The position numbers were made by a program, and so were the translations under genes. This document shows, one piece after another, positions 34,868 through 48,800 of a stretch of DNA of 64,000 nucleotides. The notes beneath the pieces were generated by a model. That model searched no databases and was not told where the DNA came from. It saw nothing but the letters and a program-made list of their open reading frames with translations. The first letter of the stretch is position 1; every line of letters starts with the position of its first letter. The stretch covers positions 1 through 64,000 of the forward strand of contig JASANE010009875.1 of the NCBI GenBank assembly GCA_030248225.1. The letters run 5' to 3'. The stretch comes from Trileptium ribeirensis (lineage: Eukaryota > Nematoda > Enoplea > Enoplida > Thoracostomopsidae).

Positions 34868-35700
34868 TCGATCTATTTGGTTGTTTCGATTTGATCCAAA
34901 AAGCTACAGGTCGCCAGCGCTGTGCTTGAACGACATGAATAATTTGTGTCTGTCTAATGTTCCAGCTTGTATTTAGGGTATATCGATTTACGCTTTACAA
35001 ATTATTACGCCCAAGATTTCTTATCCTTATTATATTAATATTTACAAGAATATGTTCTATTGTCATCTTGCTTAATTGTCTAAGGTTCCAGCTTGTACTT
35101 AGGGTATATCGATTTACGCTTTACAAATTTCTACGCCCAAGATTTCTTATCCTTATTATATTAATATTTACAAGAATATGTTCTGTCATGTTGCTTAATG
35201 CATCATTTACAATAAGATGCGTGCGCATGGTCCTAAAATTATGTCACGCGTTTAACTGGGCTAGCTACTATGTTACGCATACCCAGCTCGACTGTTAAAA
35301 ATTTGAATATCCTAGCTAGGCTATGCTTTTGTCATCGAGTGTCGAGCCGAACTGTGCTTTTGTTACGAGGCGTTCAGCTGAGCCCTATAACTTAAGCCAG
35401 ACTATTAAGTCCACGAACATTACGCTCCACTATACGTATCTAAATAATGGTCGAAAAGCGGTACACAGCTTAAAACGTTAATTGTATATATTAAAACAAA
35501 TATACAACTTCGAGTCTTTGGTTGTTTCGATTTGAACCAAAAAGCTACCGGTCATCAGCTCTCTGTTTGAACGACATGGATAATTTGTGTGTGTCTAATG
35601 TTCCAGCATATGTTTAGGTTATATCGATTTACGTTTTACAAAGTTATACGTCCAAGATTTTATATTTTTAGCGATTGTTATTCTTATATTAATATTTACC
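34868..35700. repeat. Tandem and near-tandem duplications (ttccagcttgta... / tttggttgtttcgattt...)
   Basis: A ~124-bp block (ttccagcttgta, tatcgatttacgctttacaaa, tcttatccttattatattaa) is repeated at 34961 and 35087. A larger ~200-bp block from 34872 recurs at about 35515. Confidence 0.8.
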
Positions 35701-37150
35701 TTGATTTTTTGTCGACTATAGTCTACCTAGAATAAATTATAAATTTTGAGGGTTACGAATTTCTGCTATTTTTACATCTGGAAATCCATTATATGGTAAG
35801 ATCAGCTATTTTTGGCAGTTTAAGATTGTTTTATTGCAAGATTACGTTATGTTTGCAGCAACTAGCTTGCGTAATATTTACTGATTTTTTAGTTCAGTTG
35901 TTTATCGCTATTATTGGCAGTTCCATAAATACAGACTGAAGCGACTCGACTCTAAACAATATATCACTGATTTGTATATTTCCGTTACTATGGTATAAAA
36001 ATTTGTTCTATAAACTGTTCCAAAAACGACGAACATTTCCTAAAATGTTGAATTGTTCGTTAAATGCATGTTATTTGCTCCTCAAATAGCAACAAAGAGG
36101 AATTAGTGAACAAAATATCCAACTGAATAAAATGTCAGTAGAAACTCGCTAAAGAACAATGGACATAATGGATTGTGTGACGTACTATCAGGAAAAATTT
36201 TAGCGAGTGTCTGACATTTTACTCATACAAAGTGTGCTGAACAAACTTGCGGAAACAGTGTTATGTTCCTAATGACAACTGCTTTGCAAGTTAGCAGTTT
36301 TTGAAATGGCTCCATTTTACTCTACTACACCGTATTAGCTACACGGCGTTTGTTTTACGGTTAATTCACTGAAACACGGTACCTAGGTCGTATGCAGATG
36401 TAAAATAATTGTAGCTAGGGCTGTATAATATATCCTCAGAATTAATTTACGGTGCAGTGTGATCCTGACCGTTTATACATTTCCGCGACCATAGGATTGA
36501 CAAACATTTAAAACATTGTTGGCATTATAATATGAACATGACATTATTTGGCTATATTCAGTTTTAGTACATAACGGAACATTCGAATTTATCCGTGTTG
36601 TTTTAGCTGGAAATCGCATAAACCTATATAGCTTACGCCCCTCTTGACCGACGATTGCAGAAAGATTTTTCGATTCCTACTCTGGACACAATACGAGCAA
36701 CATCGAAACAAAACACGTTCGGAATACGGAACGACAGAAATAATACATAAATAAACGAAAATAAGTGTTTGTACAAGTTTACTGGTGCTTCACAGATATT
36801 ATTAGCTCATAAGAATGACACCAAACCTTTACTGGTTGACGACTGAAAATTAAGTACTTCCGGTATTAATGCACATAATGACAACGAATATTATATATAT
36901 CATATGATTCTTTAATCGAGTGCTATGCTTTCTCTATTCTAGACATTACCACACTATATTTTACAAACAGCGCGCGTCGTAGTCTAGGTCTATTCTAACG
37001 CACTTTTAACCCTTTCTCGCATGAATTATTGTGTATTCTTGAACAACGCTAACCTAACTTTTGCCGCCACGACGGATTGTGCCTAGGTCGTCTCTATGAG
37101 AGACATATATCAGCCAATACGCTATTTAGAAGTTGTTGTTCGGTTCCTTA
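35700..37150. other. Unrecognised AT-rich DNA
   Basis: No coding or repeat structure supported. Confidence 0.45.
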
Positions 37151-37151
37151 A

Positions 37152-37757
37152 AACATCTTGCAAAGCGAGCGAATACCCGTACAAGTACACGCCGCGCTAC
37201 AAACTCAGTAAGCACATCGCATCGCAACGTACATACGTCATACCCTTGTGGCTGTATGCGGGTAAAGGCTAAGCAGGCATCCTATGGCTAAACTAATGAT
37301 AGGCGGCGGAAGGCATTTTTGTAGCACTAGCGGTCAGAAAAAAATGAACGACATGTAATATATTTTCAGTTTTTTGCGAGCGAACAGCGTTCATGTAAAT
37401 GCACGCCGCATGACAAACTCAGTATGCACATCCCGTCGCAACGCACACTGTCACATACCTGTGGCTGTATGAGGCTAAGGGTTAAGCAACGATAAATGAT
37501 AGGCAGCAAAAGCCATTTTTGTAGCACTGGCGGACAGAAAAAGAGAAATGACATATAATATATTTTCAGTTTTTTGCGAGCGAACAGCGTTCATGTAAAT
37601 GCACGCCGCATGACAAACTCAGTATGCACATCCCGTCGCAACGCACACTGTCACACACCTGTTGCTGTATGTGGCTAAGGGTTAAGCAACGATAAATGAT
37701 AGGCAGCAAAAGCCATTTTTGTAGCACTGGCGGACAGAAAAAGAGAAATGACATATA
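37152..37757. repeat. 200-bp tandem repeat (three units)
   Basis: Units begin near 37152 (diverged), 37369 and 37569. The last two are almost identical, including catgtaaatgcacgccgcat and tttttgtagcactggcggac. The first and second units end with tatattttcag. The parallel 62-codon minus-strand ORFs are a by-product. Confidence 0.9.
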
Positions 37758-37929
37758 AGAAAAACATTTTTAGCTTCTTCAGTACCTTCAGTTTCAGAAC
37801 CCCAACAATATCATGAGAATACTAAACTTGACGTAACGGTTATTTCCAACACATTTTAAAATCATCGGTCTTTATTGCTCCGTTCGTTTTTACTGTATAA
37901 AGCATAACTGTCGGTCTGTTTAGGGAAAG

Positions 37930-38175
37930 GTCTTCAGCGGAGCGGGGAGACCAATTTTTGGAATTTTCAGAAACTCAAAAATTTTCTCAGCTTTACTATT
38001 TTTGCCAATTTGCGTAAATTTCCCTAATTTTCATCCTATTTTTGTTAAAGTTTTTTTGAGATCGCCCGGCGGGAGATGAGGGGCAGATGCGGAGCCTTCG
38101 GGGAGTGAAGAAGGGTGGTCGTATTGGCTTGAGGGGTCCCCGGCCCTTATAGAAGGGAGTAACCCCTATGGACAC
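37930..38175. other. GC-richer patch related to 26-kb and 30-kb patches
   Basis: Contains ggagcgggga, gcccggcgggagatgagggg and agggtggtcg. Resembles the sequences flanking piggyBac only in patches. Confidence 0.3.
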
Positions 38176-39260
38176 CTCTAATATATAGATTTACCAGATT
38201 ATATTTTCAAGTTTCAATTACAACTTTACTTTCGGTTTTCGACGATTCCCGACACATACTATATTCCCAACAATAGTTGATCCTTTAGCGCAGTAAATTC
38301 AAGGGAAATACGCAAATTTTGTACTAAACCCACAAATAGAAAGTAACTATGACCCATAGTACCATTTTGCAGCATTGATACTGTTCCTAATTGTGTCCTT
38401 TACTATTTTGGGTGAAGATTGCGACGTTGACGGTCCAAACAAACTTCTACCATTATTTATGAGTTATATCTTGTGGCAGTTCCATTTAGCCAACATTATT
38501 ATACAGCTTTGCATTAGGATCGCTAATTCTGGCTGTGCTTATTTGTTTATATTTTTGTTTGTTATATTTCAAGTATTAAAGTTAAATTCCCACGGTAGTT
38601 GGGAACTAGCTGACCTACATATGCGCTTAGTATTTTAGGTCCCGTCGACCGATTCAAAATCTCTTTATCACCAGCCTGGAGTGTAATGACAATATCACTA
38701 TAGAAAGTCCTATCCAAATGCTGTGTCCTAAAAGACCCATATCGACGTCTCAGCGACAAAATGTAGTAAGCACCAAACAGAAAGCTTTTCCATACTAGTG
38801 TTCATCCTATTAGGTAAAAACACTTGGTTGGAAGATTGCCCTTGTTATGAAGTAAATTCAGGGACGGTATTTTCGCGGTCATAACTTCAGGCGTCCTAAA
38901 AATACTCAAGGCAATGGAACTCAAAACATTTTGTCACTCGCTGCGGGTGACACTATCTTTAGTGCAAATAGTAGTATTTACCATAACAATTTATATTATA
39001 ACCATATTATAACAAAGTTTATGTATCAAATATCTGCACCACTTGATGAGATGCAATCTGTAACATGTTTTAACGTGCCCCTTTTCCACATGACCCAGGC
39101 CCATTCGGCCTATTTCGTGATAACGTTAGAGCATTCGTCTACAAATGAATGTAAACGTAAGCAAAATTTATCGCATTTTAGAATGAATAGTTTTATAAAC
39201 GAAGGTAAACGCCCACGAGCATTGTAAATGTTCATTTAGAAACAAACGTTGTGGAGTTCG
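38176..39260. other. Intergenic DNA 3' of CWF19L1
   Basis: No gene recognised. ORFs at 38375-38638 and 38931-39227 have no motif. Dispersed aaacgaa/ttcgttt words near 39120-39270 resemble the 48.9-kb mariner-like MITE. Confidence 0.4.
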
Positions 39261-39263
39261 TTT

Positions 39264-39269
39264 TTTTGT
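39264..39269 (-). terminator. Possible poly(A) signal of CWF19L1
   Basis: AATAAA on the minus strand about 235 nt after the CWF19L1 stop codon. It is placed plausibly, but AATAAA is common in DNA this AT-rich, so this is a weak call. Confidence 0.3.
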
Positions 39270-39502
39270 GCATTTATTTCTGTCCGCGAATCTGTCTTAA
39301 TAGTGATTTGTAGCTAAGACAAAGGTGCGAATTAGCCATATAGTTAGTAATATCAAATAATGTATGTACAGTATGTTTGTTTATAACAAATAAATAATCA
39401 TAAAATTATCTCAGGTGACTGTTGAGTTATGACAGTTCAAACAGTATTCTTTACTTCTGGGACACCCTGTGCAATTAACTTCTAAACAAGGGTAAATTAA
39501 AG

Positions 39503-39849
39503 TCAACAATTAGAACTGTCGTTGTCACTCTCATCCTCACCATCATCACTATCACTATCGTCCGCATTAAAATCAAACGGTTTAAACCATTCTCGAGTGT
39601 CTGCAACAATCTTCGTTTCTTTCTGCAAATCCTCGACCAAACAGTCTTTCCAGTTAATGCGATCAGGTGCGTTAAGAACGCGCTTGCCGGCCAAAACGTC
39701 TCGACCAAAAGTTACGGGAAACTTGGCTCCAGATGCAATTCTAGTAAAAAGCTTTCTTCGGCCTGGAAGCTCTACCCAAAAGTAGGGCACACCTTCATTT
39801 ACAAGGTCGCTGATAGTCATGGATTCCGGAACATTTGACAAGGAATTTC
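39503..39849 (-). CDS. CWF19L1: CWF19L1 exon 5 (last coding exon)
   Basis: Acceptor ggtgttttag at 39850; the first codons complete Gly then NSLSNVPESM. It carries the second CwfJ domain: PYFWVELPGRRKLFTRI, FPVTFGRDVL and NWKDC. It ends in WFKPFDFNADD followed by an Asp/Glu/Ser tail and a stop at 39503-39505. Relatives also stop shortly after the PFDF/PYDF motif, so the acidic tail is a local extension of about 15-20 residues. Confidence 0.95.
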
Positions 39850-42800
39850 CTAAAACACCATTAAATGCGCATTATTAATTTGATGTATGTACTTAACAGA
39901 CGACACGGTTGAGACATGCTTGTTTTCTATCAAGCCTCATAAGTTATCAGAGGAGGAACTGCACTATGTAAGAAAAAACTACGGTAAATTACAGGTATTA
40001 ATTGTTCGAGAATCGTTCGCGAAGAATTTGCGAACATATTTTGATCAGCTAATAATTTTTCGCGAACGTTTCGATAAAGATTTGCTTTAATTTATGTTCT
40101 GATTTAAATTTTAATGAAGAAAATACTTGACGATGAAATTAATATGCCAAGTTTATGCGCGACTAAACTTACATGAAATGACCCCGTTGGCCATTCTATT
40201 TTGCCAAAGCCGATGTGGAATCGAAAACCATTGTTACGGAACAAACAGAGAATTCAACAAGGTTTTTCGTTAACCAAAATTAGACGAAGTGGAATCCAAC
40301 TGCCAGAAATAACTAACTGTCTCGGAACAGAATTTTGGCGATTTCTTACGAGTAGAAAACGGTTCACTGCTAATTAGAACATTGACTAATTCCGGAATCG
40401 TTTTGTTCGCCAACACGGACGTGGTAAAAATATTTAGTTTTCAGCATTCGCGAACGTTGCAATTTCAAATAAAATTGAACAAATTTTTGCTCACAAAACG
40501 AGTTAAATTTTCAGTAAATGTTCACGTATTCGCGAACAATTTTCCACAAACCTGTACAATCATTAAATTATTAACCTTGAATCATAGTAGAATACGATAA
40601 AGAAAACAAATTGTTCGCGAACAATTTCATCCATGAAATGTTTACTGATAAATTGTAAATTCAAAAACAGCGTGAGCGATAAAGAAAACAAATTGTTCGC
40701 GAACAATTTCACCCATAAAATGTTTACTGATAAATTGTAAATTCAAAAACAGCGTGAGCGCGATTAATAAGTCTTTATCTTCAACGCAACTTTAATTTTA
40801 AAAAGTAAATTTTCGCAAACATTTGATGCTTGGTGATTTTAATCATACAGGCTTGATGTCGCTTGAGTATTTTTCTATGACAAAATAATCTATATAAAAT
40901 AAATTTATTTAAGAACTAAATTTGTGTTCGCGAACAATATTTGCTAAAAAGAATATTGTGTTCCCGAACAAATTAAATTTTATATACGTTTGCGTTCACG
41001 AACAAGTTTAAAAATTCTTGATTTCAAATGTTGAACAACATGTTTAAAAATAGTTTCCATCGCTGAGTTATTGCACTCCATGTATCGAGTGATGCCACCC
41101 TCTAACACTGTTCACGAACAAAACGCACGAATTTAAAACTCACAAAATTATGTTTTCAACAACGAATATGCGAACCAAAAATTACCTATTTCTTACCACC
41201 ATACTGCTGTTCTTAAATGGTTTTTACTTCATTATGCAATCACAAAGATGCCTTCTGTTACAAAAAATATGATAATTGTAAAAATAGGATGATAGGCGGG
41301 GTCATTTTAAATTTAGTCGCGCATTACTAAGCCTTGGCTTGATGAAAATACTGCCAAATAGCTTCTACAGCAAAGAGCAATATACTGTTTGGTTGAATGA
41401 ATGGCAAAGCATAATGTATGTATGCTGGCTGTTGGCACAAGCATTGTAACCAGAAATCTAAGCACAATAAGTGGACACTGTTATTCTTCCACAGTCAAAA
41501 GTTTCCAATTTTTGAAGCATGGACTGCTGAAATTTCTCTCCAAACGAATCAGTCTAAGCACGCAATCATTGATCTGATAATGATCAGAGTATAATCGATA
41601 ATATTTTTATTACCACTTGGATCTTCAGAAAATACTAACATTTAGGCAAAAATATGTAGCTGGAGCATTTACATAATACAGTCATGGACAGATGCTGTAA
41701 GTGCACAAAAATGAACGCAAGAAAAGTTTCACGTTCGTTTTATATTTTTGTGGGAAACTGTATGTATCCAGTTATGGTTTTTCAAAGTTGTAGACAAGCT
41801 TACCCGGTATATCTAGAAATGATTAACCGATCGTTATGGATATCACAAGGTTCACCTTTTTATAACATTAGAAATCAAGTCTATATTTTAATAAAATAAT
41901 AAAAATTATGTAATTACACAGTACGAGTACTGGACCTTTGCTTTATAACAAAGTATGTAAATCATAAAATTATATTTGAAAACTTAAAGTCAGAGAATAG
42001 AACTCACAAACACATAATTGCTGCTTGGAATGTATTTGAGGTATATGTAAGTAGGTACAGTACTCGCCAGAAATGACCATCGCATTTCGATCGAGCGAGT
42101 TCGAGCGAGTGGCTCGCTCGAGATTTCAATACTATTTAAATTAATAGTAAATTCTATTTTTAAAACAAACTTCTTTTAGAAAGTCTCCAGCAAGTCGCCA
42201 GTGAGCGAGTCATTTTTGGCGGGTACTGTATTAAAGTCCCGGTCAAAATAAACTGTATATACGGGCAGACGTAATTGCGTCTGGATGCAAACTGACGTAA
42301 TTTTGTCTATTCGGCAAAACGCGGATGGACGAAATTGCGTCCGCCTACGTCCTTCTTCTGTGCGCTTAATTTAATCTGTGACTGTATAAGTACTGGAAAA
42401 TTATCTCAGCTCGCCTGGCAAGGAATGGCTAAAGCCCCTCAATATTGGATTAAAATCGTCCGTGATACTCCAATATCAGTACCTTGCTAGGACCTATAAT
42501 GCGAGGACTTTCAGTATTTAGCATTTCGGTTGAAATGTATGTACCTGTTATAATAATAATTAACAGTTATATTAACATAGGTTTATCTGGATTTTCCAAA
42601 TTATCAAAATTATATCTGACGACATAACCTCAAAGGTACTCCACCTCAGAACAGGGAGGGTAACGCAAAATACTTTGGGTGAGATACTGCACCCCGCTCC
42701 CAGTAAACTGCATGGACGACCGTAAATAGCAAACTGGAGGGAAGACCGTAATACGGTATCTGTCGAAAAACGTCAGAAATGCGTAATTTAGCAATGCATA

Positions 42801-45800
42801 AAATAAGGAAATTTTAACGATTTATAGGCCCACAGATGAAAATTTGAGAATTTTTTAGCCAAAAGGAACAAAATTCTTTTATATATCATAGAAAAATCCC
42901 GTCACACAGGAAAGTATCTGGGAGCATGAACTGACGAAAGCTAAAATTTACGCATCTCAATGTAGTCGATTAATCATAGTCGAAAAATCGTTGTTTTGTT
43001 AATTCCAGAACTGCTTCTCCAAACTACGGAAATTATAATTGGGATCATGAACTGGGTTCCACACAAATTCGAAATCGGGGGAGTAGAAATACCTGGGTGG
43101 GGGGGCGCCATTCTCAATAGTTCATCTGTGCGATGTTCGCCACAGTTGACCTGGTGTCATGAGCTGGTGTTCACCACTGCTCGGAAATGCGGTAGTAAAA
43201 ATACCTGGATGGGGGACATTCCCAATTGTTCATCTGTGGCCAGAAAGAATGTAGTTGTTAGAAAACGTCAAAAACATAATTTAGCAACAGATTCGACTTA
43301 TGGTCGCATAAAAATGGAATTTTAGCGATTTTTAGCACAGCAGGGAAAATTTGCGGATATTTTTAGTCAAAATTGAAAAAGTTCGTATATTTTTTTACCC
43401 ATCCGAGAAAAATTCTATACAATTTCACTCGTGCAGGAAAGAATCTGAGGGATATGAAATGCAAAGAGGTCGATATACCTGAGATCCACCCTCCCTTATT
43501 TAGAGAAGAAAGAAATATTACAATAAATCAGTAGTAGTTTAGTGTTAAATGTATTGTAACATATATACCTGTCGCTTCAGCGGCTTCAACAAACAATTCT
43601 TTTAATTTATCAAAGTCTTCAGCCACCACTTTCGGTATCGGAATAGCCTGAATCTGACAATGAGAAGTACGATGATTTCGCTCGTAGAAGATCATCACCT
43701 TATTAAGCACTGCTGCCGCGTTACTCAAAGAATCTTGATAGCGTTCGATTTCCATTGTAACGTCTTTGGGTGCTGCTACTAACGACTGAATATGCGACAC
43801 CGGGAGAATAAGAACGTGATTGGGCACAAGGGGACCTTTAGCAAGCGCAACATACGCATGGCAACCAACGCTGATAATTAGACGCTTTTCTACCGCAGGA
43901 CTAGACAAGCAAAACCAACATGGTTGCTGACTGTCCTGTGGAGTTCTTTTCTTGTTAGAAAATTGTTCCTGACTCTGTTGATGCCGTCTTTTTCGATGCT
44001 TGTGCCGACCTGAAGAACTTTATGGCGATACATAAACATAATGTCATTTGTACTCATTCCTTACAACTTGCGCCATATTTCTTAAAAACACATTTTACTC
44101 TAGACTTGCACAATATGTATTATGTGGACCTACAATACTATTAATTTACTTTAAAATTTTTGTGGCCAAGTTTCTGGATTCAGAGCGCATATACAATGTA
44201 CATAATACACAATTTAACTCAATTCATTTGTGCGGCTCATTTTAAAACTTAATGTAGAGCATAGGTAATCACCGTAATATCGCATCACATGCTACTATAC
44301 AGAGCTTCGTTCGCTCAACAAAATGAGCCCAATACCACAGATATAGTTTAATAGCATACGAAGAATGGCCGTATTCGTGTATTTCGAATCTCATGACCCT
44401 TTTTAAAACACATTTTACGTAATCTTTCAACATAGATATCTATAGTAAAATGCACGACATTACGCTACACATAGCTTTCACAACCTCTAAAAACGAGCTT
44501 AATATAATCATATGTGTCCATCGATCATAGAAATTATCTGGCCACTTCGTGTGTTTCGGTCCCTTGAGCCCGGTTGAAATCCCGCTGCAATCTAATCCTG
44601 GGTCGAAGGGTAGCCTTGTGGAAAAGATTTATATTGATGCATTAAGTCGTAATTACTCTACAAAATGAACCTGATTCGGCTGAAATATGCAATTGCTTTA
44701 TCAGACCTCTTTCGGCTGACTTGTAAGAGGGGAAAGTGTCAAAATCAGTTTTCGGAGCCTAACCAATGGCTACAAGCACACAATTTTAACTTTTGTTTCA
44801 ACAATCACGCATAATGATCAGTCACTGCAAATCTGAGTTATGCGCGAGTAAACTTAAGATGCGCCCATCGACTATCCTATTTTGTAAAAGCCGATAGCGA
44901 AGCGCAAACCGTTGTTACGAAACAAATGCGGAAATTTCATCGACTTTTCTATAACAGAAAATTGGCAAAATCAGAAACAAGCACCAAAAATTGCAGCTTG
45001 TGTTCGAACAGAATTTTGACGATTTTGAATTTGTAGTGAAAACTGTTATCGAACGCCTATCAGCTTCTGATTCGTATTTGTCTGTGTTCGCGAACAAATT
45101 TAACGTAATACTGACGTCACAAATCAATCGTTCATGTGATTTAGGTTACAGTGTTCGCGAACAAATTCAGCGAATCCAAATCCGGTAGATTTTCGTTCGC
45201 AAAATATTCGGTAATTTTCCTTGAATTTTCGCGAACACAAATTTAGCGGATTACTATCACAGAACTTTGTGTTCGCGAACAGTTTTGCACCGGATTATGG
45301 TTTACCAAAAAACGTTCAGAAACAAATTTTTAACCGAAATAGCAAAATAGGATTATTGATGGGCGTGGGTTAAGTTTACTCTCGCATTATGAATGTCACA
45401 AGAAAAAACCCACAAACTAAGAGTCCAAATTTCACCATATTAAAAGCAAGGAGATACTTCGCTAACACTCAGAAATCAATTATTAACATAAAACAAACTG
45501 GCACGTATGTAGCTTAGCCTAATACGGACAAAAATTTTATAATTATTGCGAGATACTAAATTTGAATCATTAAATGTTCGTTTGAAGCAAAATATAACGG
45601 TCAGTTTCACATAAAATATTGTTTCAATCTGTTCGGAACCTCATTACTGTGCCATAATACAGTAGTTGGCATAGTGAGCGGGGATGGTCTAATTACCATC
45701 TGGATCATAATATACTATTCAGAGCAATAACTGAAACGAACGTAAATCTTCACCTAGAATCTTTAACTTGTATAGATGAGACTGTGTTTGCGCTACTTCA

Positions 45801-48800
45801 TTGATTTTGTTGCATAAAATCACACAAACCCGACGTCATTTGACACTATTATTTTTGGCAATATCGGATCTTTCGACGTTTTAGACAGAGTGTTTCATGC
45901 TTGGGTATTTTTTCAAAACGGACCTTGGGTCCAGCAAATTTCTTTTGGGTTCAGACCTTAAGGGCCTTAAAGACCTTACAATTTTTGGCTCGAGAATTTC
46001 ACGAATTTTTACACAATAACGAAACGTAATTACATACGTACCTATATAAAATTTACACCACCTCCAACTGCAAAAGATTGGACCAAATTTCATATGCCTT
46101 TTTCAGGTGCACAGCATCTGTGGTTTGTGGAGTTCCAGCACGCTAATTATATTTTTATACCTTTTTAGACTGTATTAATCTGCTTACAACGTATGTTCAT
46201 ATCTATGTTATGAAGAGATTTCTTATTACGTACGACTCAAAGCAAACGCAGACATAATAAAATTTATTAGCAAACCCAATGTCTCCGAATCCGAAACTGC
46301 TTTGAATCCAGGGTGGGTACAGCAAAAATATTTGGGTCCAGACCCACCTGTGGACCCAAAATGAAGGTAGACAGTGAACTCATAGGGTTGTTTAACCCGC
46401 TACACATCTGTTTCATTGTGCGATAAGACTACAATGAGCATGTCGTTATCATTCTCCTGTACTGTTGAAGATGGCTGAAAATGTTAAATTCTTTTGACCT
46501 ACAGTACTCGCGATTAACTGACACTTTGTGAACGAGCGAGCGACCAATGAGCGAACACAAACAAAATATTAAATTTCTAATGTTTTTCCAACGAGAATGT
46601 CGCGAGCGAACAGAGATTCTGCAAAGAGCAAATTCTGGAGAGAGCAAATTCTGGCGAGCATTGTATAATGATAAAAATGAAATTGTTAAATTTAGTCAAA
46701 TTGAATATCAGGATCGGTGCTTACAGTACGCGTCTCAATTGGCCGCTAATTGCTCGGTGCTCAACCGAAACTTGGTCGTAGGAAAATAAATGTGTACTAA
46801 ATTTTGTAAGTTGTTGTTTTGTTCGCTCATTGCTCGCTCGTTACTCAATCATCGGCAGTCAATTGGCGCGACTGCTGTAGATTCAGAGATCGCTTAATAC
46901 GATGAAAGCAAGCAATTATACTTGATATTAGTCCCATACGCTAGTCCCCAACGTAAAATGTTTTGAAACTCAGAAATTCATTAAAATTTGCTATTTAAAA
47001 ATTTACGTGTTTTCTGATATTATGCGTGAGTAAACTTAAAGTGTAGCCACAAAACATCCTATTTTACAATAACCCATTTCGAATCGCTATTCCTTGTGAC
47101 GGAAATAATGCTGAATTTCATTCAGTTTTTTCGGTATATAACGGAAAAATGGAAAAATTAAATCCAAGTTCCAGAAATTAAACCTAGAGGTCGAACATAA
47201 TTTTGGCGATTTCCATTTTTCAAAAGTTCAGTTTCCTAATACCTATCAAGCTAGAATATAGATTATTCAATGTTGGTGAACAAATTTATGCGCGAGTAAA
47301 CTTAAGGTGACGCCACCAAGTATATTACTTTGTAATTTTGCACATTTTGCAATAAAATTTGTTACGGAACGCTCTTTGGTCAAAAATGAAATTCAGCGTA
47401 AAACTGTTCGCAAACACAGCGCTCGCAATTGAGATCTAACAATTTTGTGTTTGCGAAAATTCAAGTAAAATTACCGAAATTTTTGAGAACGAAAATTGGT
47501 CGATTTGAATTAAACCAGTTTTGTTCTCGAACACCGAGAGCTTAACTATAGAATCGATTTGATTGTGACGTCACTTTTGCATTAAATTTGTTCGCGAACA
47601 CTGAATAATCCAAAGTTAAATGATTAGACATTAGGGAACAGAATTTCTGCAAATTGAAAACACCGAAATCCTGTTCGAAAATTTCTGGCACAAGGTCTAA
47701 TTTTTAGTTCTAATATGACTTTGCCAATAAATTGTCGGTTAGCGAAAAACGAATGAAATTCGCTTGTTTGTAACAGGGGTTTGCGATTCGACATCTGTAG
47801 TTACATAACAGGACGGTTGGCAGGGTCGTCTTAAGTTTACTCACGCATGAACGTAATCGTGACGTGATAAACAAATCGATCTTACACTTAACCTCTTGGC
47901 GATTGCGAACAAAACCAATTAAATCAAGCAAGACAAATTCTGATTTAGCAAAATTTCAGTAGTTTCACTTGAATTTGCGCGTATCCAAAATAGGTATATA
48001 TCAGTCACAGATGTGTGTTCGCGAACACTTTTACGGCTAATATCAACTGACAAAATAGCGTGCCGTAACAATTTTCATCAGAAGTTAAAACCTAGGGTGG
48101 TACGTGGGACCACTTAAAGTTTACTTGCACATTAAATGAAGCAAAAAAGTACCTGTCAGTTTTGACAGAACTGCAAATGACCGCGTAAAGTTACAATCAT
48201 AATCAAGTGCACAAAAATCGAACGAAGTTTCGTTCGATTTCCGGTCGTTTTCGTTTAAACGGAAATCTATCGCTTGCTATTAGCGAATTTCGATTGCATT
48301 AAAATGAAAAATAATATAATAAAATTATTAGTTCCCGTCTGATTTACCGAATGACATTTGCGTTAAAAAAATTAAATTAGTAAAAATGTTAGTTCGCGTT
48401 TAATTTAACGCTTTTTTAAAAGAAGATCGATAGATTGCAATATTGTTTGATTTCGTCTGCGTTCGATGTTATGTGTACTTAATTCTGATTATATTGTAGT
48501 TGACCTTTATGCAATCGGCTTACTATAGTGTTTTTTGGAACTTTGAAAGGCTCAGGATGCTCAATTTGGGGCCTTAAAATTGTCAACCAGTGCATATTAG
48601 CAACGCACATCTCGTTTAGCCTCATGGCGCGAGATGTGGTTGTTCATATTAATTTTCTGTAAAATCTAACAATTTACATTCGCATACCCTACCACGAGTA
48701 ATTATAATAAAGTTAGTAAAAAAGTGGAAATACATACATTATTGTTACGCTGGAACTGGCCGAAATGTCGTCGGCAGTACCTTCCCCATGGCACCACAAA

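Noticed and set aside
39522..39785. Plus-strand Ser-rich ORF
   Set aside because: Antisense shadow of CWF19L1 exon 5.
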